From NCBI GenBank assembly GCA_016196825.1, contig JACPWY010000030.1, positions 1 to 64,000 of the forward strand: a DNA stretch of 64,000 nucleotides, written 5' to 3'. This stretch comes from Deltaproteobacteria bacterium. GTDB lineage: Bacteria > Bdellovibrionota > FAC87 > UBA2466. The notes under the pieces were generated by a model, which saw nothing but the letters and a program-made list of their open reading frames with translations, searched no databases and was not told the origin of the DNA. The translations under genes and the position numbers were made by a program. The number at the start of each line of letters is the position of its first letter. Position 1 is the stretch's first letter. Of the stretch, positions 8,434 to 16,637 are shown in pieces.

Positions 8434-9231
8434 TTAGTACACGGCGGAGACGGTGACTGCGCCGCCGAATTGAATTGTTGAGAACGGGGCGAGTACGGCG
8501 TTGGCGGTGTTAGGGTCGGCGAGGTTGCTGGAGATCGGCAGATAGTGCGCTCCGACCCCAATTCCTAATCCGATGAATTTTCCGAGTTTGAATCTCCAAC
8601 CGACTTCGAGTGATCCCGTCAGAGCCCCAAAATATTGTTTTCCCAACGTCAGAGTCCCGGCGGGCGTATAGGTGAAGCTGTAGTAGCCGACGGCCAGGCC
8701 GGCCCAGAAGCCCTTGAAGGGCTCGGTCGAGTCAAACGAGATGCCAAGCTTTCCGCCGAGCGCGGCCATAGTGAAGCTATTGTTGTCGGAGGCGGCCGAG
8801 AAATAATTCGGCTCGATTCGAACGGAGAAGTGGGAGCTCAACGCGCGCTCATAAAAGATCAGCGTGTATGAATAGGCGGGGGTGTAGAGAAACCCGCCAC
8901 CAAATGTATTCTTGGAAAATGTTGGTGGCGTCACGGTTTCCGACGAAGTCCCGGCCGACCCTCGACTCGTCACCCGAATCACTTCGTCGCCCTTTTTCAC
9001 CTCGGCCTTCACGACAATGAGGCGAACAATCGCACCCTTCGGTGTGGCTTTGGCGACTCGCCCGCACGCGATCTTTTTGTTGTCTCTCACCACGCAAATC
9101 GCATCATCGATCCGGTACGGGCGGTCGCTCGCCTGGGAGATCGCCATGGCCGTCTTCGACGCCTGGATCACCTCGGCCGAATGGGCAAGCGTCCCCAAGA
9201 GAGAAAGTAGAATTGCGGCGCGCGGCATCAT
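8434..9231 (-). CDS. Outer-membrane beta-barrel protein, unknown
   Basis: 265 residues. An N-terminal signal peptide (AAILLSLLGTLAHSAEV) precedes a short beta domain (about residues 25-95) that looks like a small nucleic-acid- or ligand-barrel-type fold. The rest has alternating aromatic and glycine-rich strands ending in a terminal Tyr (VTVSAVY), typical of an outer-membrane barrel. No family assigned. The last strands contain GIGVGAHYLPIS-type repeats seen in porin-like proteins. It stands alone, with the brnTA promoter downstream and gmhB upstream in the same direction. Confidence 0.65.
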   Translation of the reverse strand: MMPRAAILLSLLGTLAHSAEVIQASKTAMAISQASDRPYRIDDAICVVRDNKKIACGRVAKATPKGAIVRLIVVKAEVKKGDEVIRVTSRGSAGTSSETVTPPTFSKNTFGGGFLYTPAYSYTLIFYERALSSHFSVRIEPNYFSAASDNNSFTMAALGGKLGISFDSTEPFKGFWAGLAVGYYSFTYTPAGTLTLGKQYFGALTGSLEVGWRFKLGKFIGLGIGVGAHYLPISSNLADPNTANAVLAPFSTIQFGGAVTVSAVY

Positions 9232-9293
9232 GAGTGAGCGGAGACCTCTGTCATTATAGCGGACTTCGCGGGCCCATAACAGAATGAGAACCG

Positions 9294-9842
9294 CTAACCC
9301 ATTGGGGGAATCTTCTTGGCCAGATCAGCAAGATGGTCGCAAACACTCCAGGTCCGTCCTTGCGGATCTTGGAGCAGTGAGTCGTGTGTCGTGCGCCCGA
9401 CGCCGGTCAGCACAAGCCAAGGTGTTGCCCCGAGCGAGCATGCGAGGTCCACATCGGCCCGGCGATCTCCAACGACAAGACACTGGGCGTAGTCGATCTT
9501 CTCGCCCTGCCATTCCTTCGGCACTAGACCCGTACGAGGCTTTCGACAGTGACAATCGTCATCGGGTTTGTGCAGGCAATAACCAAATCCATCAAGTTCG
9601 ATCCCCTCACGCTTCAAGCAATCCACCACCCGGTTGTGAACCTCGCGAAACTGCACATCCGTAATAATCCCCCGCCCCACGCCCGATTGATTGCTCACCA
9701 TGAAAAGTTGGTAGCCCTTGGCACGAATTTCGCGCAGGCCCTCGGCCGCATTGGGCAGGAGATCCACGACAGATGCTTCCCTCAGGTAACCGGTGTCCTC
9801 AACAATCGTTCCATCTCGATCGAGAAACAAGAAAGGTTTCAT
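9294..9842 (-). CDS. gmhB: D-glycero-beta-D-manno-heptose-1,7-bisphosphate 7-phosphatase
   Basis: HAD-family phosphatase of 182 residues that removes the 7-phosphate from heptose bisphosphate on the way to ADP-heptose. The nucleophile motif FLDRDGT (Asp8, Asp10) is at the N-terminus, SNQSG follows at about 50, and a CxH...CxC zinc loop (CLHKPDDDCHC) typical of GmhB lies near residue 90. GDRRADVD provides the last acidic motif. The start codon overlaps the kdsD stop by 1 bp (ATGA), so kdsA-kdsD-gmhB form a coupled LPS-precursor operon. Confidence 0.92.
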   Translation of the reverse strand: MKPFLFLDRDGTIVEDTGYLREASVVDLLPNAAEGLREIRAKGYQLFMVSNQSGVGRGIITDVQFREVHNRVVDCLKREGIELDGFGYCLHKPDDDCHCRKPRTGLVPKEWQGEKIDYAQCLVVGDRRADVDLACSLGATPWLVLTGVGRTTHDSLLQDPQGRTWSVCDHLADLAKKIPPMG

Positions 9843-10804
9843 CAGACCACTTTGGCCCGGAGAAGATCCTGGAGATGGACGACGCCAACGAGCGCCCCCT
9901 CATCCATCACCAGGACGTGCTGAATCTTGTTCTTCTCCATCAGCTCGCGCGCCTCGACGGCGAGAGCATCGATGGTGACCGTTTTTGGCTTGGTCGTCAT
10001 GAGATCACTCGCCACAGCCTCGCGGTCGACCTTCCTCTTTTGCAGGTGACGTCTCAAATCACCATCGGTAATGAGCCCCAAAACCTGATCACCCTCCCGC
10101 ACTATCGCAAGCCCCAGACGCTTTTCGGTCATCTCGATCAGAACGCGATCCAAGGAATCGGTGGCGCCCACGAGTGGCAAGGCCTCTGAGCGGTGCATGA
10201 GCTCATCCACACGAAGCCAAAGCCGGCGCCCGAGCGAACCACCCGGGTGGAGCCGTGCAAAATTCTTCTCCGTCCAACCCTTCATCTGCATCAAGACGAT
10301 CGCAAGCGCATCCCCCATCGCCATCATGAGTGTGGTTGACGTTGTGGGGGCAAGATTGAGGGGGCAGGCCTCCCCCTTCACACGAATGGGAAGTAGAAGC
10401 TCCACCTGACGTGAGAGCGAGCTCGCGGGGTTACTCGTCACGCCAATCGTCGATATTCCGGTCTCGCGCGCGTGACGAAGAATCACGCCCAGTTCTTCGG
10501 TTTCACCGCTATTGCTGAGCGCTATCAAGATATCATTGGGGTGAACGATTCCCAGATCTCCGTGCGGGGCCTCGGCCGGGTTGATGAAATAAGATTTAGT
10601 GCCGGTGCTCGAAAAGGTCGATGACCACTTTCGGGCCACAAGCCCCGACTTCCCCATGCCCGTGAGAAGAACCGTCCCCTGACAATCGCGGATTCTTTCC
10701 ACCGCGGTGACAAAGGAATCCTCGAGCGTCTTGGCGAGCTCGGCGAGCGCTTCCGATTCCTTTTGGATCGTCCGGCGGCCGACGATCAGCCAATCAGAAT
10801 TCAT
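9842..10804 (-). CDS. kdsD: Arabinose-5-phosphate isomerase
   Basis: 320 residues: a SIS domain (about 30-180, with GMGKSGLVARK and SNSGETEE) followed by two CBS repeats (about 205-320). It converts ribulose 5-phosphate to arabinose 5-phosphate, the substrate of KdsA, for KDO synthesis. The family's sequence SGTGTKSYF is replaced by SSTGTKSYF and PAEAPHGDLG is intact. I chose the ATG at 10804, which overlaps the kdsA stop by 11 bp; a longer open frame runs back through kdsA but encodes nothing recognisable. Function is secure from the neighbours kdsA and gmhB. Confidence 0.92.
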   Translation of the reverse strand: MNSDWLIVGRRTIQKESEALAELAKTLEDSFVTAVERIRDCQGTVLLTGMGKSGLVARKWSSTFSSTGTKSYFINPAEAPHGDLGIVHPNDILIALSNSGETEELGVILRHARETGISTIGVTSNPASSLSRQVELLLPIRVKGEACPLNLAPTTSTTLMMAMGDALAIVLMQMKGWTEKNFARLHPGGSLGRRLWLRVDELMHRSEALPLVGATDSLDRVLIEMTEKRLGLAIVREGDQVLGLITDGDLRRHLQKRKVDREAVASDLMTTKPKTVTIDALAVEARELMEKNKIQHVLVMDEGALVGVVHLQDLLRAKVV

Positions 10805-11612
10805 GCGCACTCTCCGCGATCTTTTGCACGCTTGCGACGAGACTCGGAAGCTCCGCGAGCGGCCAGGCGTTCGCGGCATCGGACAGAGATTTTGCGGGGT
10901 CGGGGTGAGTCTCGGCGAAAAAGCCCAATACGCCCACTGCGGCGGCAGCCCGCGCAAGGTATGGGATCGCCTCTCGAATGCCTCCGCTCGCCGACCCATC
11001 ACCGCTCATCAACTGAACGCTGTGGGTGATGTCCATGACAAGAGGAGCCTTGAGCCGCTCCATCTCCGGGAAAACCGAAAAATCCACGACCAATCTTTGA
11101 TAGCCGAAAGAAACGCCCCGCTCCGTGATCCAAAATCCATTAGCACCAAAATTTTCTAGTTTCTTCACAAGGGCCCCTACACCCGAAGGCGACAGGAACT
11201 GCCCCTTTTTCACATTCACCCAGCGCCCAGTCCGCGACGCCGCCTCAATGAGATCGGTCTGGCGACAGAGAAAAGCTGGGATCTGGAGAACATCCACAAC
11301 CTCGGCCACACGATCCACCTGAGAGGTCTCATGCACATCGGTGAGGATCGGCAAGTCAAACTCCGCCTTCACCCACGCGAGGTCCTTCAGCCCATCCTCA
11401 AGCCCCGGCCCGCGGGCGCTTGTGAAGGCCGTGCGGTTTGCCTTGTCGAAGGAGGCCTTAAAAATAAAGGGGACACCGTGACGCTGACTCAGCTCGGCGA
11501 CTCTATGCGCCACTTCCGCGAGAACCGTGCGGGACTCAATCACGCAGGGGCCGGCAATCCAGAAGGGGCGGGCCTTTCCCGTGTTTTTTAGCTGCTCGCG
11601 AAGGTCAGACAC
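10794..11612 (-). CDS. kdsA: 3-deoxy-8-phosphooctulonate synthase (metal-dependent type)
   Basis: 272-residue TIM-barrel enzyme joining phosphoenolpyruvate and arabinose 5-phosphate to KDO 8-phosphate. The N-terminal GPCVIES carries Cys23; in this family a Cys here marks the divalent-metal-dependent class, while an Asn marks the metal-free E. coli class. KASFDKANRT, the GQFLSP loop and the C-terminal HPDP motif are present. Translation starts with GTG 6 nt after a -10-like TAAGTT, with no ribosome site. First gene of kdsA-kdsD-gmhB. Confidence 0.94.
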   Translation of the reverse strand: MSDLREQLKNTGKARPFWIAGPCVIESRTVLAEVAHRVAELSQRHGVPFIFKASFDKANRTAFTSARGPGLEDGLKDLAWVKAEFDLPILTDVHETSQVDRVAEVVDVLQIPAFLCRQTDLIEAASRTGRWVNVKKGQFLSPSGVGALVKKLENFGANGFWITERGVSFGYQRLVVDFSVFPEMERLKAPLVMDITHSVQLMSGDGSASGGIREAIPYLARAAAAVGVLGFFAETHPDPAKSLSDAANAWPLAELPSLVASVQKIAESAHEF

Positions 11613-11618
11613 TTCGTC

Positions 11619-11647
11619 AACTTAGGAAATTCGGCGCGCAAAGGCAA
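11619..11647 (-). promoter_or_regulatory. Predicted kdsA promoter (leaderless)
   Basis: On the minus strand TTGCCT (11642-11647), 17 nt, TAAGTT (11619-11624), then 6 nt to the GTG at 11612. No Shine-Dalgarno sequence. Confidence 0.45.
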
Positions 11648-11680
11648 GGTGCGCCACGGAGCGGCCCCGCAGTCTTATGG

Positions 11681-11686
11681 TAAAAT
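11681..11686 (+). promoter_or_regulatory. -10 hexamer of the acetyltransferase gene (leaderless)
   Basis: TAAAAT lies 6 nt before the ATG at 11693 with no ribosome site between. No good -35 is visible 17 nt upstream (an alternative -10, TATGGT, sits at 11676-11681). Confidence 0.35.
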
Positions 11687-11692
11687 TTCCCT

Positions 11693-12256
11693 ATGGGTGA
11701 GACCAAATTCTTCGTTCACGAAAAGGCCCTCTGCGAATCCCCGCACGTGGGCGAGGGCACTCGCGTTTGGGGCTTTTCCCATGTGCTCAAAGACGCCCGA
11801 ATCGGCAAGAATTGCAACCTGGGCGAGCAGGTCTTCGTAGAAAATAAGGTCGTGATCGGCAACGGCTGCACGATTAAAAACAGCATTTCGATCTGGGACC
11901 TCGTCACACTCGAAGACAACGTCTTTGTGGGCCCCTCGGTGGTTTTCACCAATGATCTTCGTCCGCGCGCCTTTATTAAGCGCGGCGCCGACGCTCTTCT
12001 TCCCACATTCCTCAAACAGGGCTGCACCATTGGCGCTAACGCCACAATTGTCTGTGGTGTCACGATCGGAGAGTACGCCATGATTGGTGCCGGCAGTGTC
12101 GTCTCCACGGATGTGCCCCCGCACACTCTCTTTATAGGGAATCCTGGGCGCGCGGCTGGTCGGGTGTGCTTTTGCGGAGCCAAGCTCGATCCGCGGGACT
12201 ATTGTCGGATCTGTCAGAAGCCTCTTTCTGAAAATTCCATCCAGGCGTTTTTATAA
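11693..12256 (+). CDS. Hexapeptide-repeat N-acetyltransferase (WbpD/WlbB-like)
   Basis: 187-residue left-handed beta-helix protein with regular hexapeptide turns (for example VGEGTRVWGFSHV, IGKNCNLGEQ, IGEYAMIGAGSVV) closing with the VPPHTLFIGNPGR motif of sugar O/N-acetyltransferases. Closest in layout to WbpD/WlbB, which acetylate the 3-amino group of UDP-linked amino-sugar uronic acids for O-antigen. The C-terminus has two Cys pairs (CFCGAKL and YCRICQ) that look like a small zinc ribbon, as in that subfamily. Divergent from kdsA; the partner aminotransferase and dehydrogenase are not in the window. Confidence 0.8.
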   Translation: MGETKFFVHEKALCESPHVGEGTRVWGFSHVLKDARIGKNCNLGEQVFVENKVVIGNGCTIKNSISIWDLVTLEDNVFVGPSVVFTNDLRPRAFIKRGADALLPTFLKQGCTIGANATIVCGVTIGEYAMIGAGSVVSTDVPPHTLFIGNPGRAAGRVCFCGAKLDPRDYCRICQKPLSENSIQAFL

Positions 12257-13385
12257 GTCGTTCTTTGACGAGACGATTCACTTTCTCTATCCAGCGCCGT
12301 TCGAACCGAAAACGCTCTTCACTAATCCGATTGCGCAGAGTTCCGGTCCGGAGCAACCGCACATGGCGCGCAGGGATCTCACGCCACAGCGCCGTTCCGC
12401 CACCCGCGAAGCCGCCCTCCATCCCGGCGAGAGCTCTTGCATAGCCATAACCTCCCAGCCGCTCCCAGCCGTCGATGAGAGCCTCGACGACCTCCCCCAC
12501 CTCGGCGGGATCAAGGCCTGGGTGACGAGCCACTTTGGTTCCCCAATCGTCGAAGAACGGGCCGATGGGCAGAAGAAGTTCTCGGTGGCGCCGAAGACAG
12601 CGCGGTTTTCGCAAGACAAAGTGGCGGTGATTTTCGTCAGCCATCATCTCGGTGTTGATCCCACCCGAGACAGAGAGAATTGTTCGCCAGGGTTCTGACG
12701 AGGGCGCCCCTTCCACGTGACCAGTTCTAAAGTAGGGCCCGAGCTGGCGGTCACCCGGTGCGATCCCCCAGGCCTCGTACACTCGATCCAGATCACCGAG
12801 ATTGTGGGCAGTGATCGTCACGGCCTTGAGAAGTGGGATCCCATCCTGTGAGTCGATCAGAGCTGCCAAAATCTCGGCGTGACGAACGACCTCGCCCCCA
12901 ATCCGCTCGGCAAGACGCTGAGACACATCAGAGGTGTGGCGACGGTTCGCCGCAAACGCAGCCACGGCCATGCTGAACCATTCTCCCATGTGGCCATGGA
13001 GACGACGACCTTGGGGATCCGCCACCCACCTCTCCGACACGGGAGCAAAATCAAAATCGGCGCTAGAAAGAACCCACTCCCCAGCCCGCCGGCGCTCTTC
13101 GGTATTCATGTGGGACCAGAGCTTGACCCGAATCGTGGCATCGAAATCGGTCGGCACGAAGGTCGCCACTGTTGAGTAATGGGCGGAAGCCAAGAGAGCA
13201 AAATACTCGGCGAGATCGGCCCGCTCGCGAATCCATTCCCGCTGGCTGGCCGCAACCACCCGATCGGAATAAGGCGTAGAAAACCCCTCCTCAAAGATGA
13301 AGGGCGACGTATTCCGCACCTGCGAAACAATCAAATCCGGCGCCACCCCCGGCCATCGCAACTCTTCAGACATGGGAGGGGTCAT
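12132..13385 (-). CDS. Conserved hypothetical protein, 417 aa
   Basis: No family recognised. A soluble, charged, helix-rich protein without signal peptide; Trp- and Arg-rich segments are frequent. Composition and codon use match real genes, and the frame is uninterrupted for 1.25 kb. Its last 41 codons overlap the end of the convergent acetyltransferase gene by 125 bp, so the C-terminal tail may be unconstrained, or the natural stop was lost by mutation. Start may be the Met 4 codons later (13373). Confidence 0.6.
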   Translation of the reverse strand: MTPPMSEELRWPGVAPDLIVSQVRNTSPFIFEEGFSTPYSDRVVAASQREWIRERADLAEYFALLASAHYSTVATFVPTDFDATIRVKLWSHMNTEERRRAGEWVLSSADFDFAPVSERWVADPQGRRLHGHMGEWFSMAVAAFAANRRHTSDVSQRLAERIGGEVVRHAEILAALIDSQDGIPLLKAVTITAHNLGDLDRVYEAWGIAPGDRQLGPYFRTGHVEGAPSSEPWRTILSVSGGINTEMMADENHRHFVLRKPRCLRRHRELLLPIGPFFDDWGTKVARHPGLDPAEVGEVVEALIDGWERLGGYGYARALAGMEGGFAGGGTALWREIPARHVRLLRTGTLRNRISEERFRFERRWIEKVNRLVKERLIKTPGWNFQKEASDRSDNSPADRAWLRKSTPDQPRAQDSL

Positions 13386-13443
13386 ATCACGACCTTCCTC
13401 TAAAAACTTGCAACCTTTGGCGGGCAGGTGCCAAGACCTACTG

Positions 13444-13695
13444 ATGGGGACTGCGGTGAATTGGGATGTGGCGGTGGAGGAGATTGGCCCTAGGCTCCTG
13501 CGGTATTTCGCGGCTACATTTCCCCGGCCGCTCGCGGCAGACCTTGTCCAGGAGGTGTTGGTGCGGCTCTATCAGAAGCACGAAAGTGGCCTTTTCGATC
13601 CCGAACGGGGTTCGCTCAGAATGTTCGCATACGGAATTGCCCATTTCGTGAGGCTCGAGACCCTAAAGGCCCTCCCTCGGGAGAAGTATCGGTAG
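13444..13695 (+). CDS. Truncated ECF sigma factor (region 2 only)
   Basis: 83 residues aligned with region 2 of an ECF-type sigma-70: an initial helix (EEIGPRLLRYFAATF), the core-binding helix LAADLVQEVLVRLYQKHE, and the -10-recognition end SLRMFAYGIAHFVRLETL. The frame stops right after region 2.4, and no region 4 follows on the plus strand; the next genes are the HepT/MntA pair on the other strand. Either a decayed sigma gene or a stand-alone region-2 protein. An upstream GTG or later GTG (13456) could also be the start. Confidence 0.55.
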   Translation: MGTAVNWDVAVEEIGPRLLRYFAATFPRPLAADLVQEVLVRLYQKHESGLFDPERGSLRMFAYGIAHFVRLETLKALPREKYR

Positions 13696-13711
13696 TCGGG
13701 GGCAGGCCGCA

Positions 13712-14026
13712 TTATTGCCATACACAATCTGATGCTAAAATGGTGTACGGAGGAAATATGGCACGGACTAACATTGTCTTGGGAATCACGGCCGGGGTCC
13801 GCATACCGGCCATTTTCTTCCAGGGAGTCTCTGGATGGGCAGCTCGAAGCACATTAGAGATTTTCTTTGTGGCTTCTCCGATCACCGCGAGCTGGTAGAG
13901 GACAGCCGATTGGGTTTTCGAATCCTTCGTAAACCCCGAAAAATCGAGGCCATTCACAAAACTATCTATCAGCGCCGCCGACCTGTGGATGTCCTTCAGA
14001 CAATGCGATTCATGCCGCTTCGTCAT
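13712..14026 (-). pseudogene. HepT-like HEPN toxin, degenerate C-terminus
   Basis: The first 75 residues are a good match to the HepT (DUF86) family: HCLKDIHRSAALIDSFV, AVLYQLAVIGEATKKIS and PWKKMAGMR. After GMR the normal catalytic RNxxxHxY segment is missing: the protein reads GMRTPAVIPKTMLVRAIF and ends shortly after. A shifted or mutated relic of the motif may be present. The RNase is therefore probably inactive. It overlaps the mntA-like gene by 17 bp, the usual layout of this toxin-antitoxin module. Confidence 0.6.
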
Positions 14027-14399
14027 AAATTGGTAGAGCAGTGGAGAGAATTTGCTCTTTCCTCAAATCATTAGCACTGTTTTCCACGGCGTAACGTGTA
14101 AGCACATCGATGGATCGATTTCCAAAGACCTCCGCGAGATCTTCCTTAAGCTCAACAAAATCAAAGAGGCTTGGGGTTTCCAATGGCTCAAAGGTCAGCA
14201 AGACATCAATATCGCTTTCATTAGAAAAGTCCGCTCGAAGTACGGATCCAAAAAGAGAAAGCTGTTTGACTCCCCATTTCTTGCAAAACTTCGCGATGTC
14301 GTTGCGATCGAACCCAATCTGAAAGTGCGGTGACATTGAGAGCAAGCTACCAATTTTACAATCGACCGGCAAAGCCTCCGGCGCCGTAGGTGAATCCAT
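14010..14399 (-). CDS. MntA-like minimal nucleotidyltransferase (antitoxin)
   Basis: A 129-residue minimal nucleotidyltransferase. The active-site signature GSVLRADFSNESDIDVLL holds the GS and paired aspartates (DID) that bind metal-NTP. MntA proteins AMPylate the HepT HEPN toxin to silence it. The Met at 14336 (about 21 codons in, MSPHFQIGF) is an equally good start. Directly upstream of the degenerate HepT; if the toxin is dead, this gene has lost its partner. Confidence 0.75.
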   Translation of the reverse strand: MDSPTAPEALPVDCKIGSLLSMSPHFQIGFDRNDIAKFCKKWGVKQLSLFGSVLRADFSNESDIDVLLTFEPLETPSLFDFVELKEDLAEVFGNRSIDVLTRYAVENSANDLRKEQILSTALPIYDEAA

Positions 14400-14410
14400 T
14401 TGGAGAAAAA

Positions 14411-15175
14411 TCAGTTAGGCAAGCCGGGAAAAATGGCCTTCGTTTGGTCGGAATCTTTGCAGTATGGGTAGAGAAATAGCCCGATGCGTTGGAGTTCTTT
14501 CAGTGTGATTCCATCGGCTGGGAGCGTGACTTCGATGTCGAAGCCGTTGCGGATGGGGAGGCTGAGGCGGCGAACTTTTCCGGAATTTTGGCCGGAGACG
14601 ATGTGGCCAGCGCCCTGAGCGGCAAAATTGGTGAGCGTTGATTCGATGCTGGGAGCAACAACGGGCGCCGGGACCGATTCGGCGGCGTCTGTTGCCTCGG
14701 CAAGAGCTTCTGCTGCTTCTTCCCGGCGCGACACCTTCACGGTCTTGGGCGCTTTGACCGTCTTGGCCTGCTTCTTCACGCGCTCGAGTTTGCGGGCCTC
14801 GGCGGCTTGAACCTTGGATTTTTCTGTGACGCGTTTTTCCCAGGCGAAGGGATCGGCGGCCCAGCCTTTGTAGTCTTCCAAAGTGTTCTTCAGACGGGAC
14901 TTATAAACCTTAAGCGTGCTTTCGTTGACGCCTTTGTTCTTGTTGCGCATCCGGTTCACGAGGAGATCCAGGTTCGTCAGGAGAAAATCGATGTTGTCCT
15001 CTTCGTCGTTTACGACCGCGAAAAGATTATGGCAGGCGGTGAGGCGGCAGTTGACCGCGTGGGAATCCAAAATCAACTTCTTTCCTGCAAACTCCAGAAA
15101 CTTCACAACCTCTTCAGTGTCGCGAATCAAAGACATCTGATTGGACATCGCAAACCCACCCGAAATCACCTTCAT
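14411..15175 (-). CDS. Conserved hypothetical protein with charged linker
   Basis: 254 residues. N-terminal helical domain (about 15-115; contains HAVNCRLTACHNLF, DEEDN and STLKVYKSRLKN, reminiscent of phage-integrase core-binding helices). A Lys/Ala/Val-rich linker follows (about 120-175), then a C-terminal beta domain (RRLSLPIRNGFDIEVTLP ... LKELQRIGLFLYPYC). No enzyme motif. The start may be the internal Met of MSNQMSLIRD. A DNA- or RNA-binding role is possible but unproved. Convergent with nothing; it lies between the decayed toxin module and rmlD. Confidence 0.55.
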   Translation of the reverse strand: MKVISGGFAMSNQMSLIRDTEEVVKFLEFAGKKLILDSHAVNCRLTACHNLFAVVNDEEDNIDFLLTNLDLLVNRMRNKNKGVNESTLKVYKSRLKNTLEDYKGWAADPFAWEKRVTEKSKVQAAEARKLERVKKQAKTVKAPKTVKVSRREEAAEALAEATDAAESVPAPVVAPSIESTLTNFAAQGAGHIVSGQNSGKVRRLSLPIRNGFDIEVTLPADGITLKELQRIGLFLYPYCKDSDQTKAIFPGLPN

Positions 15176-15322
15176 TCGCTGCCTCGTTTTGATTATTTCT
15201 GTAATGAAGTCAAAAATTTAACGAAAAGATTTTATGAATTCAAGAAAATCAACGGCGCATTATCAATCCGTTAGAATGCGCACGGGGCGGGGTTATCAAC
15301 GTGTGCATTATCAACTTCACGA

Positions 15323-16159
15323 TCAATTCTTGATGAGAGCGAGAAACTCTCGCAAAGAATCCTTCCAACTGCCCAATTGATCCAGATTGAGCTCGCGTTT
15401 GAGTTTTTGGTTGGACATCACGCAATAGAGCGGCCGTCTCGCCGGTAAAGGCACGTCCTTCGTCTGTTTCGGCTCGAGCCGCACCTTCAATTTCCATTCT
15501 TCTTTCACAAAAGCGAAAACATCGGCCCAGCTCGCAGCGTCATCGTAAGCAAAATGAAACAACCCTTCCGATTGAATCAACTTCGGCACCACCCGAGCAA
15601 TATCGCGCGTCCAGGTCGGAGCGCCGACTTGATCAGCAAACGGCGTGAAGAGCTCCTTGGATCGGAGTTGGGAAAAGCGCTCCTTCTTTTCGCCATACAG
15701 CCACTGCACGCGAAGAATCACGTGAGGCCCTGCTGCCAAAACAGCACGCTCCCCCGCCAACTTCGTCGTGGCATACTGATTGAGCGGATTCGGCTCATCG
15801 GTCTCTAGCCACGGGCGCTTTCTCTCGCCGTCAAACACCTGGTCCGTGCTGAAGTGGATAAGCCGTGCACCCAAAGCCGCCGCCACCTTCGCCAAATTCT
15901 CCGGCCCCACGCAGTTGATCTCATGCGCCGCATCGCGATCAACCTCAGCCCCATCCACATTCGTATAGGCCGCCGAGTTCACAACGATCGTCGGCTTCAC
16001 ATCCGCGAACATCCGGGACACCGATTGAAATGAGGTGATGTCGAGCTCCCCGCGACCAAAGCCAATCACGTTGTCGGCGCCAAACACTCGTTCGCACTCG
16101 GGCAGCAGATCCGATCCGAGCATCCCTTGGGCGCCGGTGATCAGAATCCGATGGGGCAT
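15323..16159 (-). CDS. rmlD: dTDP-4-dehydrorhamnose reductase
   Basis: 278-residue short-chain reductase completing dTDP-L-rhamnose synthesis. It begins ILITGAQGMLGSDL (nucleotide-binding GxxGxxG), has the SAAYTNVDGAE segment typical of RmlD, and STDQVFDG plus NQYATTKLAGE holding the Thr/Tyr/Lys catalytic set. The epimerase stop and this start are separated by a single base, so it is the last gene of rmlB-rmlA-rmlC-rmlD. Confidence 0.92.
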   Translation of the reverse strand: MPHRILITGAQGMLGSDLLPECERVFGADNVIGFGRGELDITSFQSVSRMFADVKPTIVVNSAAYTNVDGAEVDRDAAHEINCVGPENLAKVAAALGARLIHFSTDQVFDGERKRPWLETDEPNPLNQYATTKLAGERAVLAAGPHVILRVQWLYGEKKERFSQLRSKELFTPFADQVGAPTWTRDIARVVPKLIQSEGLFHFAYDDAASWADVFAFVKEEWKLKVRLEPKQTKDVPLPARRPLYCVMSNQKLKRELNLDQLGSWKDSLREFLALIKN

Positions 16160-16160
16160 G

Positions 16161-16637
16161 TCAATTTAATTGGTAAATCGTATTCGGGTCATCTTCGTGG
16201 CGGATCTCATCCACGGGCTCTTTCTTATTCTTTCCCGCGTAGAGCTGATTGGGAAAGTTGTGAACCATCGCCGGGAACGAAGAAACATTCTTATATGCAT
16301 GCACGACGCCCTTCGGCACGAGCACGCTGATCGGGTTCTCATCGCCGCCCTCAAACACCCACTTATTCTCATAGGTCTTGGAAAGGGAACGATTGTCCCA
16401 GAGCCACATCCGAAAAGTTCCGGGCCCCATGAAGACGAAGAGATCGGCCTGGTCTACATGCTCATGCGGCCCTCGGCTCAGGCCGGGCAGGGTTTCCGAG
16501 CTATAGCCCATCGTTGGAAAGTACTCTGTCTCAAGCTCATCATGACGGAACGTCTCAACCAACCAACCCCGTTTGTCCTTGAAGCGCTTGAGCGGAGTGA
16601 CCTTCACACCGTCTATCTGACCCGCCTTAAAGGCCAT
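16161..16637 (-). CDS. rmlC: dTDP-4-dehydrorhamnose 3,5-epimerase family protein
   Basis: A 158-residue cupin that should epimerise C3 and C5 of dTDP-4-keto-6-deoxyglucose. The catalytic His is within LSRGPHEHVDQADLF, a variant of the usual RGLHxQ signature, and the later VLVPKGVVHAYKN matches the family's PxGxxHGF-like motif. Compared with classical RmlC (about 180 residues) it is short and divergent, yet its place between rmlA and rmlD supports the role. I chose the Met at 16637, which overlaps the rmlA stop by 11 bp. Confidence 0.8.
   Translation of the reverse strand: MAFKAGQIDGVKVTPLKRFKDKRGWLVETFRHDELETEYFPTMGYSSETLPGLSRGPHEHVDQADLFVFMGPGTFRMWLWDNRSLSKTYENKWVFEGGDENPISVLVPKGVVHAYKNVSSFPAMVHNFPNQLYAGKNKKEPVDEIRHEDDPNTIYQLN

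Noticed and set aside
10805-11002. Extended N-terminus of KdsD reading back into kdsA
   Set aside because: 66 extra codons are antisense-like filler within kdsA; the ATG at 10804 starts exactly at the SIS-domain boundary.
13801-13840. Sequence GGCCATTTTCTTCC resembling part of the palindromic element
   Set aside because: Only 12-14 bases alike, lies in the HepT coding region, and lacks arms and core blocks.
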